Below, piece by piece: positions 23,621 through 33,306 of a stretch of 64,000 bases of DNA. The notes beneath the pieces are model-generated. The model did not search any database. It worked only from the letters and a program-made list of their open reading frames with translations, and was not told the origin of the DNA. Origin of the DNA: DASUPK01 sp963800285 (GTDB lineage: Bacteria; Actinomycetota; Thermoleophilia; Solirubrobacterales; 70-9); the NCBI GenBank assembly GCA_963800285.1, contig CAWDAL010000014.1:372001-436000 (forward strand), given 5' to 3'. Made by a program: the position numbers and the translations under genes. The number at the start of each line of letters is the position of its first letter. Position 1 is the stretch's first letter.

Positions 23621-24174
23621 TCGAGCACCTCCAGCTCATCGCGCAGCTTGAGCATCGCGGTGCGGATCCGGGTCTTGACCGTCCCCAGCGGGATTTCGTC
23701 GAGGTCGCTGATCTCGCGTGCCGTCCGCCCCATGTAGGCGGAGAGGACCAGGGCTCGGCGCTGGTCGTCGGGAAGGTCGCTGATCGCGGAGCGGAGCTGG
23801 TCTCGCTCATCCGGCTGCAGTCCCATCTCGTCGGCGCCGGGGGTCTGATTCTCGATCGAGATCTCCGCCGCGATCACCTCGGGGTCGACCGGGTCGAGGC
23901 GCTTCATCCGGGTCACGTCGATCGCCAGGTTGCGAGCGATCGAGAGCAGCCAGGTCGAGACCCGGCCCTTGCGGGCGTCGTAGTTGCCGGCGTGGCGGTA
24001 GACCCGCGCGAACGTCTCCTGCGCGACCTCCTCGGCGATCGCGGGCTGACGGACGATGGTCATGGCAAGCCCGAACACGCGCCCCTGAAAGCGGCGCACG
24101 AACGCGGCCGCGGTGCGGGGGTCGCCGGTTGCGAAGCCCGCGAGCAGTGCCTCGTCGGAGGGGTCCACGTCCAT
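23617..24174 (-). CDS. ECF-type RNA polymerase sigma factor
   Basis: 185 residues from ATG 24174 (MDVDPSDEALLAGFATGDPR); an in-frame ATG at 24219 would add 15 atypical residues. Region 2 is FVRRFQGRVFGLAMTIV and VAQETFARVYRHAGNYDARK, then VSTWLLSIARNLAIDVTR. Region 4 is SDLPDDQRRALVLSAYMG and GTVKTRIRTAMLKLRDEL. It is coupled to the zinc-finger anti-sigma gene. The divergent small lipoprotein at 24294 could be a target. Confidence 0.93.
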   Translation of the reverse strand: MDVDPSDEALLAGFATGDPRTAAAFVRRFQGRVFGLAMTIVRQPAIAEEVAQETFARVYRHAGNYDARKGRVSTWLLSIARNLAIDVTRMKRLDPVDPEVIAAEISIENQTPGADEMGLQPDERDQLRSAISDLPDDQRRALVLSAYMGRTAREISDLDEIPLGTVKTRIRTAMLKLRDELEVLE

Positions 24175-24293
24175 TCCTACGTTGGGTGGGCGCTCATGGA
24201 TTGGCCGCGTCCGTTCCAATCCCGGCCGCCCCGCCGGGCGTAGTACGTGCGAGGGGGATCAAGAACAAGACCCATTCAAGTTAAAGGAGCCCC

Positions 24294-24521
24294 GTGAAGC
24301 GCATACACCGATTGATTCTCGCCGGCGCCTGCAGCCTGGCCCTCGGCATCGGGCTGGCAGCGTGCGGCGGCAGCAGCAACGACAGCTCGAGCAATTCGGC
24401 CACCCCGGCGACCGGCTCCAGCTCGGCCTCGAGCGGGACCGGCGGCTCAGCGGCGACGACCGGCGGCACCGCGGCCGGCAACACCGGCGGCTCGAGCGGC
24501 GGCGGCGGGTACGGGTACTAG
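24294..24521 (+). CDS. Small Ser/Gly/Thr-rich lipoprotein
   Basis: 75 residues from GTG 24294 with AAAGGAG 6-7 bases upstream. The signal peptide is KRIHRLILAGACSLALGIGL and the lipobox LAAC (Cys at 24), followed by a disordered tail of Ser, Gly, Thr and Ala ending GGGGYGY. The mature protein is only about 50 residues. It is divergent from the ECF sigma gene and may belong to its regulon. Function unknown. Confidence 0.8.
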   Translation: MKRIHRLILAGACSLALGIGLAACGGSSNDSSSNSATPATGSSSASSGTGGSAATTGGTAAGNTGGSSGGGGYGY

Positions 24522-24533
24522 GGGCGGCTTCGC

Positions 24534-24956
24534 CTACGCGCCGACATGGCGCGGCCCGGTGGCCGCTTTCACGAACTCGACGATCTCGTCGGTCGGCGCG
24601 CCGGGAGTGAAGACCTCGGCGACCCCGAGCTTCTTCAGCTCCGGGATGTCGTCTGCGGGGATCGTCCCCCCCACCGTGACCACGACGTCCTCGGCGCCCT
24701 GGTCCGAGAGCAGCTCCACCACCCGCGGCACCAGCGTCATGTGCGCGCCGGAGAGGATCGAGAGACCGACGGCGTCGGCGTCTTCCTGGATCGCGGTCTC
24801 GGCGATCTGCTCGGGCGTCTGGTGCAGGCCCGTGTAGATCACCTCCATACCGGCATCGCGCAGCGCGCGGGCGATGATCTTCGCCCCGCGGTCGTGGCCG
24901 TCCAATCCGGGCTTGGCGACGACGATCCTGATTTTTCTGGCGGCGTCGGTAGGCAC
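24534..24956 (-). CDS. icmB: Coenzyme B12-binding small subunit of an acyl-CoA mutase (probable isobutyryl-CoA mutase small subunit)
   Basis: 140 residues, the size of a free-standing B12 subunit. It has the base-off/His-on signature KPGLDGHDRGAKIIARAL (DxHxxG), AVGLSILSGAHMTLVPRVVE (SGAH) and VVTVGGTIPADDIPEL (GG). The start is GTG 24956. The catalytic subunit lies about 1 kb away on the same strand (25992-27650), with two plus-strand genes between them. Assignment to isobutyryl-CoA mutase rests on residues of the large subunit. Confidence 0.88.
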   Translation of the reverse strand: MPTDAARKIRIVVAKPGLDGHDRGAKIIARALRDAGMEVIYTGLHQTPEQIAETAIQEDADAVGLSILSGAHMTLVPRVVELLSDQGAEDVVVTVGGTIPADDIPELKKLGVAEVFTPGAPTDEIVEFVKAATGPRHVGA

Positions 24957-24988
24957 TATTCAGTCATGGATTCGTTCGATGGCGACTT

Positions 24989-25019
24989 AACCGTAGTTGA
25001 ACAGGAAGTTTCTACGGTT
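24989..25019. promoter_or_regulatory. Inverted repeat in an AT-rich stretch upstream of icmB
   Basis: AACCGTAG (24989-24996) and CTACGGTT (25012-25019) are perfect 8-bp arms around a 15-nt loop. The surrounding 24957-25070 is markedly AT-richer than the rest of the window. A 29-codon frame (24966-25055, MDSFDGDL...) crosses it but has no supporting features. Position upstream of icmB suggests a regulatory site. Confidence 0.35.
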
Positions 25020-25118
25020 TCCAACGCGGTATTCCGATACGAGAATGAGAAGTGAATAGGGATATGAGGGCGCCCCGCGAAGCTGAGGAGCGACCCGATT
25101 AATTCAGGAGGCACAGCG

Positions 25119-25316
25119 GTGTACGACGTTCTCTTTCTGGACCGCACCCACGGCGACCAGGTTCTGGCCAGGGGCCTCGATCACGACGACGCCTGTCACG
25201 TCGCGAGGACCGAGTCGGAGCGTCGCGGTGTCGGCAGGATGTTCCTGGCCGGCTCCGAGGTCGGTAGCCGCCGCGAGATGGTGGTCATCGTCGAGTCTCG
25301 ACAGCGCGCCGCCTAG
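25119..25316 (+). CDS. Small hypothetical protein
   Basis: 65 residues from GTG 25119, with a strong CAGGAGG Shine-Dalgarno sequence 7 bases upstream, one of the clearest in the window. The sequence YDVLFLDRTHGDQVLARGLD and RMFLAGSEVGSRREMVVIVE looks like a compact alpha/beta fold. No membrane segment or known motif. A 16-bp palindrome TGTCAGC-AC-GCTGACA (25321-25336) follows the stop. I do not recognise the family. Confidence 0.7.
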   Translation: MYDVLFLDRTHGDQVLARGLDHDDACHVARTESERRGVGRMFLAGSEVGSRREMVVIVESRQRAA

Positions 25317-25320
25317 CTGT

Positions 25321-25336
25321 TGTCAGCACGCTGACA
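25321..25336. promoter_or_regulatory. Palindrome TGTCAGC-AC-GCTGACA
   Basis: Perfect 7-bp arms separated by 2 bp, lying 5 bp after one gene and about 90 bp before the next (25427). The lack of a T-run and the tiny loop favour an operator over an intrinsic terminator. The bound protein is unknown. Confidence 0.45.
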
Positions 25337-25426
25337 GAACCTCGTCGAGCGGCGCAACGACCGGGAAGGCTCTTGGGTTCCGCAGATAGGACCACGGAAC
25401 GCACAGCCAACCCGAAAGGCAGGAGC

Positions 25427-25906
25427 ATGAAGCGATTTCGCAGACCAAGTCCAGCGATGATCGTGAGCATCATCGCCCTGATCATGGCCGTGACGGGCAC
25501 CGCCGTAGCGGCCTCGTCACTCAAGGGGAACCTGAAGCTGGCCTGGTTCCAGCCGGACAGTCGTGACAGGCTGGCGGGCACCGGCGTGATCCAGTACGCC
25601 GCGGCGAGCTTCGTGACCCCGAAGACCTCGGACTCGTTCGACACCGTCCACACCTACGCGGTGAAGTGCGAGCTGAGCAAGAAGGCGACCTCCGGCGGCT
25701 TCAAGTGGACCGGTACCCCACCGAACCACGGCGACTACCAGCTGGTGGACGCCTACCCGAACGGTGGCGGCTTCGTCGTGCGGCTGCAGCTTCGGCCAGA
25801 TGACCCTATGACGCCCGAAAACGAAGGGACCGCGCTCGACAAGCCGATCGCGGTGTACGCCAACTGCGTGAAGTCACGCAGGCAGCACGGGGCACCGCCC
25901 GCCTGA
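25427..25906 (+). CDS. Secreted protein of a Thermoleophilia-type family
   Basis: 159 residues from ATG 25427, supported by GCAGGAG just upstream. The signal peptide KRFRRPSPAMIVSIIALIMA followed by VTGTAVAASSLKG is the stereotyped leader seen in many secreted proteins of Solirubrobacterales. The mature part, with ATSGGFKWTGTPPNHGDYQL and two cysteines (VKCELS, ANCVKS), has no recognised domain. A strong hairpin terminator follows at 25927. Confidence 0.78.
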   Translation: MKRFRRPSPAMIVSIIALIMAVTGTAVAASSLKGNLKLAWFQPDSRDRLAGTGVIQYAAASFVTPKTSDSFDTVHTYAVKCELSKKATSGGFKWTGTPPNHGDYQLVDAYPNGGGFVVRLQLRPDDPMTPENEGTALDKPIAVYANCVKSRRQHGAPPA

Positions 25907-25926
25907 GGGCGCGGCGCCGTTCTTCG

Positions 25927-25960
25927 GAGAAGGGCCGGCCATCGCGCCGGCCCTTCTCTT
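25927..25960 (+). terminator. Intrinsic terminator
   Basis: A perfect 13-bp stem, 25927-25939 (GAGAAGGGCCGGC) and 25946-25958, with a 6-nt loop, followed by a short TT tract. It lies between the secreted protein gene and the convergent icmA and would serve the plus strand. The T-run is weak, as usual in high-GC genomes. Confidence 0.7.
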
Positions 25961-25991
25961 GCCACGGCGAGCTTCGATCGCCCGTGACCCC

Positions 25992-27650
25992 TCAGAAGAC
26001 CGGCAGCTCTGTGTAGGAGCCGAACACCTGCTGGAGGGCCGCCACCATCTCGCCCTCGGAGACGCGCGCCCGGGCGCAGTCGAGGATCGCCGGCATCAGG
26101 TTGGCGTCAGTCGCCGCCGCGGCTTTCAGTTCGGCGAGGGTGCGCTCCACCGCAACGGAGTCGCGCTTCGTCTTGGTCGTCTCCACCCTCCCCTTCTGCT
26201 TGCGCTCGAGCTCAGGGTCGATCCGCAGGATCGGGATCGCCTCGTCGTCCTCCTGGACGTAGTCGTTGACCCCGACCACGATCCTCTGCTTGGAGTCGAC
26301 CTCCTGCTGATAGCGGAAGGAGGCGTCGGCGATCTCCCGCTGAGGGAAGTTCTGCTTGATCGCCTCGACCATGCCGCCGAGCTCGTCGATGCGCGCGAAG
26401 TACTCGTAGGCCGCGCGCTCCATCTCGTCGGTGAGCGACTCGACGAAGTACGAGCCGCCGAGCGGGTCGATCGTGTTGGTGACGCCGGTTTCGTGCGCGA
26501 TCACCTGCTGGGTCCGGAGGGCGATGCGGACTGCCTCCTCGGTCGGCAGGGCGAGCGCCTCGTCGTAGGAGTTCGTGTGGAGGGACTGGGTGCCGCCGAG
26601 GACGCCGGCGAGCGCCTCGATGGCGGTCCGGATGATGTTGTTCTGCGGCTGCTGGGCGGTCAGCGAGACCCCGGCGGTCTGCGTGTGGAAGCGCATCCGC
26701 AACGACTCCTCGCGCTTGGCGCCGTACGTCTCCCGCAGCTCACGAGCCCAGATCCGGCGCGCCGCTCGGTACTTGGCGATCTCCTCGAAGAAGTCGATGT
26801 GGGCGTTGAAGAAGAAGGAGAGCCGCGGGGCGAAGGCGTCGACGTCCATCCCGCGGTCGATCGCCTGCTCGACGTAGGTGAAGCCGTCCTTGAGCGTGAA
26901 GGCGAGCTCCTGCTGCGCGGTCGAGCCGGCCTCGCGGATGTGGTAGCCGGAGATCGAGATCGGATGCCAGCGGGGCATGTGCTCGGTCGCCCAGTCGATC
27001 ATGTCGCCGACCAGGCGCATCGCCGGCTCGATCGGGAAGCACCACTCCTTCTGGGCGATGTACTCCTTGAGGATGTCGGTCTGGATCGTCCCGCCGAGCC
27101 GGTCCGGCGGGACGCCCTGCTCCTCCGCCGTGGCGACGTAGAAGGCCAGCAGGATCGCGGCCGGGGCGTTGATGGTCATCGAGGTGGTGACCTTCCCCAG
27201 GTCGATCCCACCGAAAAGGGTCTCCATGTCGTCGAGCGTGTCGATCGCCACGCCCTCCACCCCGACCTCGCCGAGCGAGCGGTCGGCGTCCGAGTCGAGG
27301 CCCATCAGCGTCGGCATGTCGAAGGCCGTGCTGAGTCCGGTCTGGCCGTGATCGAGCAGGTAATGGAAGCGCTCGTTGGTCTCCTCGGCGGTGCCGAAGC
27401 CGGCGAACTGCCGCATCGTCCAGAGGCGGCCGCGGTACATCGAGGGGTAGACCCCTCGGGTGTAGGGATACTGGCCGGGGTAGCCGAGGTCGCGCTCGGG
27501 ATCCGACCCGGCCCGGTCCTCCTCGGTGTAGAGGGGCTTGACCTCCTCACCGGAGATCGTCTCGAACAGGGCCTCGCGCTCCTCGAGGCGGGAATAGGTG
27601 TCGGCAAGCCACTCGTGTGCGCGGCGACGCGCTTCGGGCTCTACGGCCAT
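25992..27650 (-). CDS. icmA: B12-dependent acyl-CoA mutase large subunit, isobutyryl-CoA mutase signature
   Basis: 552 residues, the length of free-standing mutase catalytic subunits without a B12 domain. The substrate-channel motifs are RGRLWTMRQFAGFGTAEETN and GGTIQTDILKEYIAQKEW. Aligned to Propionibacterium methylmalonyl-CoA mutase, Tyr89 is Phe82 here and Arg207 is Gln200. Phe/Gln at these positions marks isobutyryl-CoA mutase (Streptomyces Phe80/Gln198), which interconverts isobutyryl- and n-butyryl-CoA; Arg is needed to hold a second carboxylate. The partner B12 subunit is at 24534-24956 and a MeaB-type chaperone at 36642-37595. TAGACT lies 7 nt before ATG 27650. Confidence 0.92.
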   Translation of the reverse strand: MAVEPEARRRAHEWLADTYSRLEEREALFETISGEEVKPLYTEEDRAGSDPERDLGYPGQYPYTRGVYPSMYRGRLWTMRQFAGFGTAEETNERFHYLLDHGQTGLSTAFDMPTLMGLDSDADRSLGEVGVEGVAIDTLDDMETLFGGIDLGKVTTSMTINAPAAILLAFYVATAEEQGVPPDRLGGTIQTDILKEYIAQKEWCFPIEPAMRLVGDMIDWATEHMPRWHPISISGYHIREAGSTAQQELAFTLKDGFTYVEQAIDRGMDVDAFAPRLSFFFNAHIDFFEEIAKYRAARRIWARELRETYGAKREESLRMRFHTQTAGVSLTAQQPQNNIIRTAIEALAGVLGGTQSLHTNSYDEALALPTEEAVRIALRTQQVIAHETGVTNTIDPLGGSYFVESLTDEMERAAYEYFARIDELGGMVEAIKQNFPQREIADASFRYQQEVDSKQRIVVGVNDYVQEDDEAIPILRIDPELERKQKGRVETTKTKRDSVAVERTLAELKAAAATDANLMPAILDCARARVSEGEMVAALQQVFGSYTELPVF

Positions 27651-27660
27651 CCCGGAAAGT

Positions 27661-28785
27661 CTAAGCGGCGCCCTGTCGTACGCGCCGCAGCTGGAGCAAG
27701 GCGGCGTCCGCTCGCTCGATCAGGCTGGAGAGAGTGTCTTCGTCGCGCAGTTCGGCAAGCCCCAGGGAGATCCCACCGCTCGCGCTGCTCGCCTGCAGCG
27801 ACTCCTGAACCTTCCTGAACCGCCGCTCAGCCTGCGGCACGTCCACGCCGGCCACGACGCAGATGAACTCGTCGCCGCCGAAGCGAACGATCGGCTCGAA
27901 CGAGCGGATCTGCGATCGAAGGGCGGTGACCACGTTCCGGAGCAACTCATCCCCGGCCGCGTGGCCCTCGCGGTTGTTGATCTGCCGGAGGTCGTCGACG
28001 TCGACGAACGCAAGCACCAGAGGGGCGTCGCCTCGGCGGGCACGGTCGATCTCGTCCTGCAGCGCCGCAACACCGGGTCCGCGCCGAAATGCCCCCGTGA
28101 GGTCGTCCAGGTGGGAGCGGCGCAGATCAGCGAGAGCCGCTTCGCGTTCCACCGCTGCGCGCTGGCGGTCCACCGCGGCCTGTTCGCGATCCTCCGCCGC
28201 CTGGGCGCGGTCCCTCGCCGCGGCAGCGCGGATCTCGGCGGCGTGGTTGAGCGCCGCGCGCAGCGACGAGCCGCGAGATGCCATCTTCCTCTCGATCTTC
28301 GCCGAGTCCGTGTCGCGTCGATCGGCGGCGCCGTCGCGTGCCTGCGCGGTGAGGTCGCGGTGCCAGGCGGTCTCGTCCCGGGCAGCGGCGGTGCGAGCGC
28401 GCTGCTCGGCGGCGGTCGCACGGGTTCGGGCGGCCTCCATCCGCTCCCTTGACCCTGTCTGCCTCTCGGCGAGCTGTGCATCGTGAGCATCCTGCGTAGC
28501 CGAGCCAGGATGTCGGTCGAGTTCCCGGTCGGCGATGGCCTGATCGCGATCCGACGCCCGCTGGTCGCGCTCGGACGCCAGCTGATCGGCCGCGGAGAGG
28601 TCTCGGTCCGCGTCGGATGCGGTCTGGTCGGCGTCGGAAGCAGTCTGGTCCGCATCGGAAGCATCCTGGTCCGATGCCGCCGCTGCCTGATCGACACCGA
28701 ACTCCTCGAGACGCGTCAGATCAGGATTCTCCTGCCCCCCGTTGCTTCGCGGAGCTCCTGAGCCCCCGGCTGGCTTTCTTGGCAC
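27661..28785 (-). CDS. Diguanylate cyclase with long charged repeat region (GGDEF)
   Basis: 374 residues. Residues about 35-75 repeat the heptad-like units ASDADQT and ASERDQR; about 110-225 is Ala/Arg/Glu-rich, with AAEDREQAAVDRQRAAVERE, predicting a long helix or coiled coil. The GGDEF domain (about 228-370) has HLDDLTGAFRRGPG, FVDVDDLRQINNREGH and the active site RFGGDEF. The inhibitory site RxxD reads RSFE. No membrane helix. It probably makes cyclic di-GMP, with the repeats serving oligomerisation or sensing. Confidence 0.88.
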   Translation of the reverse strand: MPRKPAGGSGAPRSNGGQENPDLTRLEEFGVDQAAAASDQDASDADQTASDADQTASDADRDLSAADQLASERDQRASDRDQAIADRELDRHPGSATQDAHDAQLAERQTGSRERMEAARTRATAAEQRARTAAARDETAWHRDLTAQARDGAADRRDTDSAKIERKMASRGSSLRAALNHAAEIRAAAARDRAQAAEDREQAAVDRQRAAVEREAALADLRRSHLDDLTGAFRRGPGVAALQDEIDRARRGDAPLVLAFVDVDDLRQINNREGHAAGDELLRNVVTALRSQIRSFEPIVRFGGDEFICVVAGVDVPQAERRFRKVQESLQASSASGGISLGLAELRDEDTLSSLIERADAALLQLRRVRQGAA

Positions 28786-28910
28786 TTCTCTCCGATCCCG
28801 CGTCCACCGTCAGGCCACGCCCGCCGTTGAAACGCTTGAAGTAGCTGAGTGTCGCACACGGAGTCACCCAGGACTAGGTGTAAAACCGGAGCCGCCCGTC
28901 CCGTGCGCGG

Positions 28911-29702
28911 CTAGCGGCGCAGGGAACCGGAGACGCCGCCGAATCGGCCGCCATGCCGGCGCCTGGACGCGAGGGCGCCCGCGCCACCGGCCGCCGCGGC
29001 GAGCACGGTCGCACCCGCGATCGCCAGCTTTCGCCCCAGCTTCTCGAAGCGCATCACCCGCCAGCCCTTCCGACGGGCGATCTCGAGCAGGTCCGCATCC
29101 GGGTTGACGACGACGGCGTTGCCGACGGAGCGGAGCATCGGCAGATCGCTGGCCGAGTCCGAGTAGGCATAGGAGGCATCCATGTCGATGTCGTGGCGAT
29201 CGGCGAAGCGCTGCATCGCCTCGACCTTGCCCTGGCCGTAGACGAATGGGCCGTCCATCTCGCCGGTGAACTTGCCATCGGAGCCGACTGCCCACCGGGT
29301 CCCGATCCCGCCCTCCATGCCCAGGACCGCGGCGAGCGCCTTGACGAGGTCGTTGCCGGCGGCGCTGACGATGAAGGTGGCGCGGCCCTCGTCCTGGTGG
29401 CGGTGGACCTCGTCGAGCATCTGCGGGTAGATCCGGGGCAGGATGCCGGCGAGCACCGCCGGCGCCATTCGCTCGACGTCGCGTTCCGGGATCTCGGCGA
29501 AGACCTTCTTGGCGACCTCGAGAACGGCGTTGGTCTGCTCGTCGGACGAGCCTCGCAGGCGATAGCGGAGGTGGTCCCAGCCCCAGCGGGCGAGTTGGCC
29601 ACGGGGCACGAACCCCCGCTGGTTGGCGACGCGTGCGAAGACCATCCCGGACGACCCCGCCATCAGGGTCTTGTCGAGATCGAAGAAGGCTGCTCCGGGC
29701 AT
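28911..29702 (-). CDS. HAD-IB family phosphatase with C-terminal hydrophobic segment
   Basis: 263 residues from ATG 29702. HAD motifs: I AAFFDLDKTLM, II FIVSAAGNDLV, III/IV YAYSDSASDLPML. This is the SerB-like IB subfamily, which includes lysophosphatidate/phosphoserine-type phosphatases. After the HAD core a C-terminal helix (LAIAGATVLAAAAGGAGALA) and basic tail suggest membrane attachment. TAGGCT on the minus strand 7 nt before the start lies inside the end of the thiolase gene region, so it likely has its own leaderless promoter. Confidence 0.87.
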   Translation of the reverse strand: MPGAAFFDLDKTLMAGSSGMVFARVANQRGFVPRGQLARWGWDHLRYRLRGSSDEQTNAVLEVAKKVFAEIPERDVERMAPAVLAGILPRIYPQMLDEVHRHQDEGRATFIVSAAGNDLVKALAAVLGMEGGIGTRWAVGSDGKFTGEMDGPFVYGQGKVEAMQRFADRHDIDMDASYAYSDSASDLPMLRSVGNAVVVNPDADLLEIARRKGWRVMRFEKLGRKLAIAGATVLAAAAGGAGALASRRRHGGRFGGVSGSLRR

Positions 29703-29716
29703 CGCCCGGAGCCTAG

Positions 29717-30901
<1,185 letters not shown>

Positions 30902-30977
30902 CTGCGCCTTTCGTTTGGCCCGCGACCGGTCCGCGGGTCGTTCCAAAGTGATGACGGAAGGTTAGTGACCGTCTGTA

Positions 30978-32432
30978 ATGTGGCGCTCCTTGCGCGTCGA
31001 CGTCTCGAACAAGCCTTTGGCAGAGGTCGACTCCGACCTGGTAGCGGTCCTGCTCTTCGAGGGTGACGAGCTGCCCGAGCCCTTGGCCGGCGCGCCGGGC
31101 TCGGACGACGTCAAGGGCGCCTACAAGAAGACCACCCTGATCCATCCGGAGAAGCCGAGCCGGGCGCTGGTGGTCGGCCTTGGGGACCGCGACGACTTCG
31201 AGCCCGAGCGGGCGCGCGTCGCCGCGGCGCTTGCCGCCCGGACCTCCGGATCGATGGGCGTGACGTCGATGACTCTCGCCGGGCCGGAGGCACAGGACCC
31301 CAGCGCGCTGGCAGCGGCGGCGGTCGAGGGAGCAATCCTCGCCTCCTACCGCTTCGACCGCTACAAGTCGAAGAAGGGCGGCGATGAGGACTCGCCCAAG
31401 CTCCTCGAGGAGTTGACCGTCGTCGGAGACGATGGACTGGGCGAGGCGGTCGAGGCCGCTCGCGTCGCGGCGGAGGCGGAGAACTTCGCCCGGGAGCTCC
31501 AGGACCTTCCCTCCAACATCGTCACGCCCTCCTATCTGGCCGGACGGGCCAGGGCGATCGCCGACGAGCACGCCTCGGTCACCTGCGAGGTCCTCGGTCG
31601 CGAGCAGATCGCCGAGAAGGAGATGGGCGGCCTCGTCGCCGTCTCCCAGGGCTCAGCAGAGGAGCCCCAGCTGATCGTCCTGCGCTACGAGGCCGGTGGC
31701 GACGGCGAGACCCTCGCCCTGGTCGGCAAGGGCGTCACCTTCGATTCGGGCGGCATCTCCATCAAGCCCTCGGGCGGCATGCACGAGATGAAGATGGACA
31801 TGTCCGGCGCGGCCGCGGTGCTGGAGGCGGTCTCGGCCATCGCCAAGCTGGAGATCCCCATCAACGTGCTCGCGGTCATCCCCTCCACGGAGAACATGCC
31901 GAGCGGCACCGCGGTCAAGCCGGGCGACATCATCACCCAGCTCAACGGCAAGACGGTCGAGGTGAACAACACCGACGCGGAAGGACGGCTCATCCTGGCC
32001 GACGCCCTCTCCTACGCGGTCGAGCTCGGCGCCGACCGGATCGTCGACCTCGCGACCCTGACCGGCGCGGTGATCGTCGCGCTCGGCTCGACCTACGCCG
32101 GCCTGATCTCGAACGACGACGCCCTCGCCGCGGAGGTCGAGGGTGCGGGCGGCCGCACGGGCGAGCTCGCCTGGCGCCTCCCGCTCCACCCCGAGTACAA
32201 GGACCTGACGAAGGGGACCGCTGCAGACCTCACCAACGCCTCGTCGAAGCGCAAGGCATCGACGATCTACGCAGGATCGTTCCTGGAGGAGTTCGTCGGC
32301 GAGAAGCCGTGGGTGCATCTGGACATCGCCGGGACGGCCTGGGACGTCGGCCGCGAGTACACGGGCAAGGGCCCGAGCGGCTTCGGGACCAGGCTGCTGA
32401 TCGACCTTGCGCGGTCGCTTTCCGCCGGTTAG
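30978..32432 (+). CDS. pepA: Leucyl aminopeptidase (M17 family)
   Basis: 484 residues, the normal length of this hexameric di-zinc exopeptidase. Motifs are LVGKGVTFDSGGISIKPSGG (Lys and Asp ligands), MKMDMSGAAAVLEAV, the signature VNNTDAEGRLILADALSYA and LATLTGAVIVALG. The N-terminal domain (1-165) is the usual variable macro-like domain. It is divergent from the thiolase gene; housekeeping peptide turnover is the likely role. Confidence 0.95.
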   Translation: MWRSLRVDVSNKPLAEVDSDLVAVLLFEGDELPEPLAGAPGSDDVKGAYKKTTLIHPEKPSRALVVGLGDRDDFEPERARVAAALAARTSGSMGVTSMTLAGPEAQDPSALAAAAVEGAILASYRFDRYKSKKGGDEDSPKLLEELTVVGDDGLGEAVEAARVAAEAENFARELQDLPSNIVTPSYLAGRARAIADEHASVTCEVLGREQIAEKEMGGLVAVSQGSAEEPQLIVLRYEAGGDGETLALVGKGVTFDSGGISIKPSGGMHEMKMDMSGAAAVLEAVSAIAKLEIPINVLAVIPSTENMPSGTAVKPGDIITQLNGKTVEVNNTDAEGRLILADALSYAVELGADRIVDLATLTGAVIVALGSTYAGLISNDDALAAEVEGAGGRTGELAWRLPLHPEYKDLTKGTAADLTNASSKRKASTIYAGSFLEEFVGEKPWVHLDIAGTAWDVGREYTGKGPSGFGTRLLIDLARSLSAG

Positions 32433-32486
32433 GCTCGCGCGCAGTCACAGGGGCCAGAGGAGGGAGAAGACGTTCGCAACGGTCGT

Positions 32487-33302
32487 GTGGTTTCACTGAT
32501 CGGTGGCGTCGCGATGGCCGCGGCGATGATCGGCGCGTCGACGGCGAGCGCCGCGACGCTGATCGGCGACTACCAGTTCCAGGGCACGCGGGCGTCGTCC
32601 GGGCCGGGACTCGATCTGACGGGGGTCAACGGCGTGGGGACCTATCAGTCGGAGAGCGTCATGGGGACGACGCGTCAGGTGCTCGCCTTCCCCCAGGGCA
32701 CCGGCCTGCAGATGAGCCCGACCGGACTCACGTCCGCCAACCATTCCGTGGTGATGACCTTCCGCCTGCTGGACGACGACGGCCTCTACAACCGAATTCT
32801 CGACTGGTCCCACGGGACCCTCGACAACGGCATCTACGACTACCTGCGGAAGGCGAGCTACTACAGGTCCGGAGAGGAGGTCAAAAGCACCAACGCCGTG
32901 TTCGGGTCCAACGCATACTCGACCCTCGTGGTGACCGCCGCGAACACACCGAGCACTCGGGCGTTCGTGAACGGCACCCCCGTGCTGCAGTCGCCCCACC
33001 AGGAGACGATCATCGGCGATGCGCTCAGGTTCTTCGTCGACAACTCCAGCGGCGGCATAACCGGGGAGGAATCGGCGGGCGCCGTGTCCTGCATCCGCGT
33101 CTACAGCGGCGTCCTCACCGACGCGGAGGTCACCGCGATCGGCGCCAGCCCGGACTGCGTCGCACATCCGGCCGTGGTGTCGCCGCCGCCGGCGCCCGCG
33201 CCCGCGCCGCCCAAGAAGAAGTGCAGGAAGCACAAGAAGAAGCACCGCGCGGCCGACGTCAAGAAGAAGAAGAAGTGCAAGAAGCACAAGAAGAAGCGCT
33301 GA
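32487..33302 (+). CDS. Secreted LamG-like (concanavalin fold) protein with Lys/His-rich tail
   Basis: 271 residues from GTG 32487. The signal peptide (GGVAMAAAMIGASTASA) is followed by a jelly-roll region of the LamG-like type: LIGDYQFQGTRASS, ANHSVVMTFRLLDDDGLYNR, TRAFVNGTPVLQ and CIRVYSGVLTDAEVTAIG (the typical end of such domains). A Pro-rich linker (SPPPAPAPAPP) leads to a tail of about 35 residues, nearly all Lys, His, Arg and Cys. The same kind of tail ends the protein at 38373-39875. The tail may bind anionic wall polymers. Confidence 0.8.
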   Translation: MVSLIGGVAMAAAMIGASTASAATLIGDYQFQGTRASSGPGLDLTGVNGVGTYQSESVMGTTRQVLAFPQGTGLQMSPTGLTSANHSVVMTFRLLDDDGLYNRILDWSHGTLDNGIYDYLRKASYYRSGEEVKSTNAVFGSNAYSTLVVTAANTPSTRAFVNGTPVLQSPHQETIIGDALRFFVDNSSGGITGEESAGAVSCIRVYSGVLTDAEVTAIGASPDCVAHPAVVSPPPAPAPAPPKKKCRKHKKKHRAADVKKKKKCKKHKKKR

Positions 33303-33306
33303 GCGG

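Noticed and set aside
24966..25055. 29-codon frame in the AT-rich gap upstream of icmB
   Set aside because: No ribosome site, no recognisable motif, and it overlaps an inverted repeat that looks regulatory.
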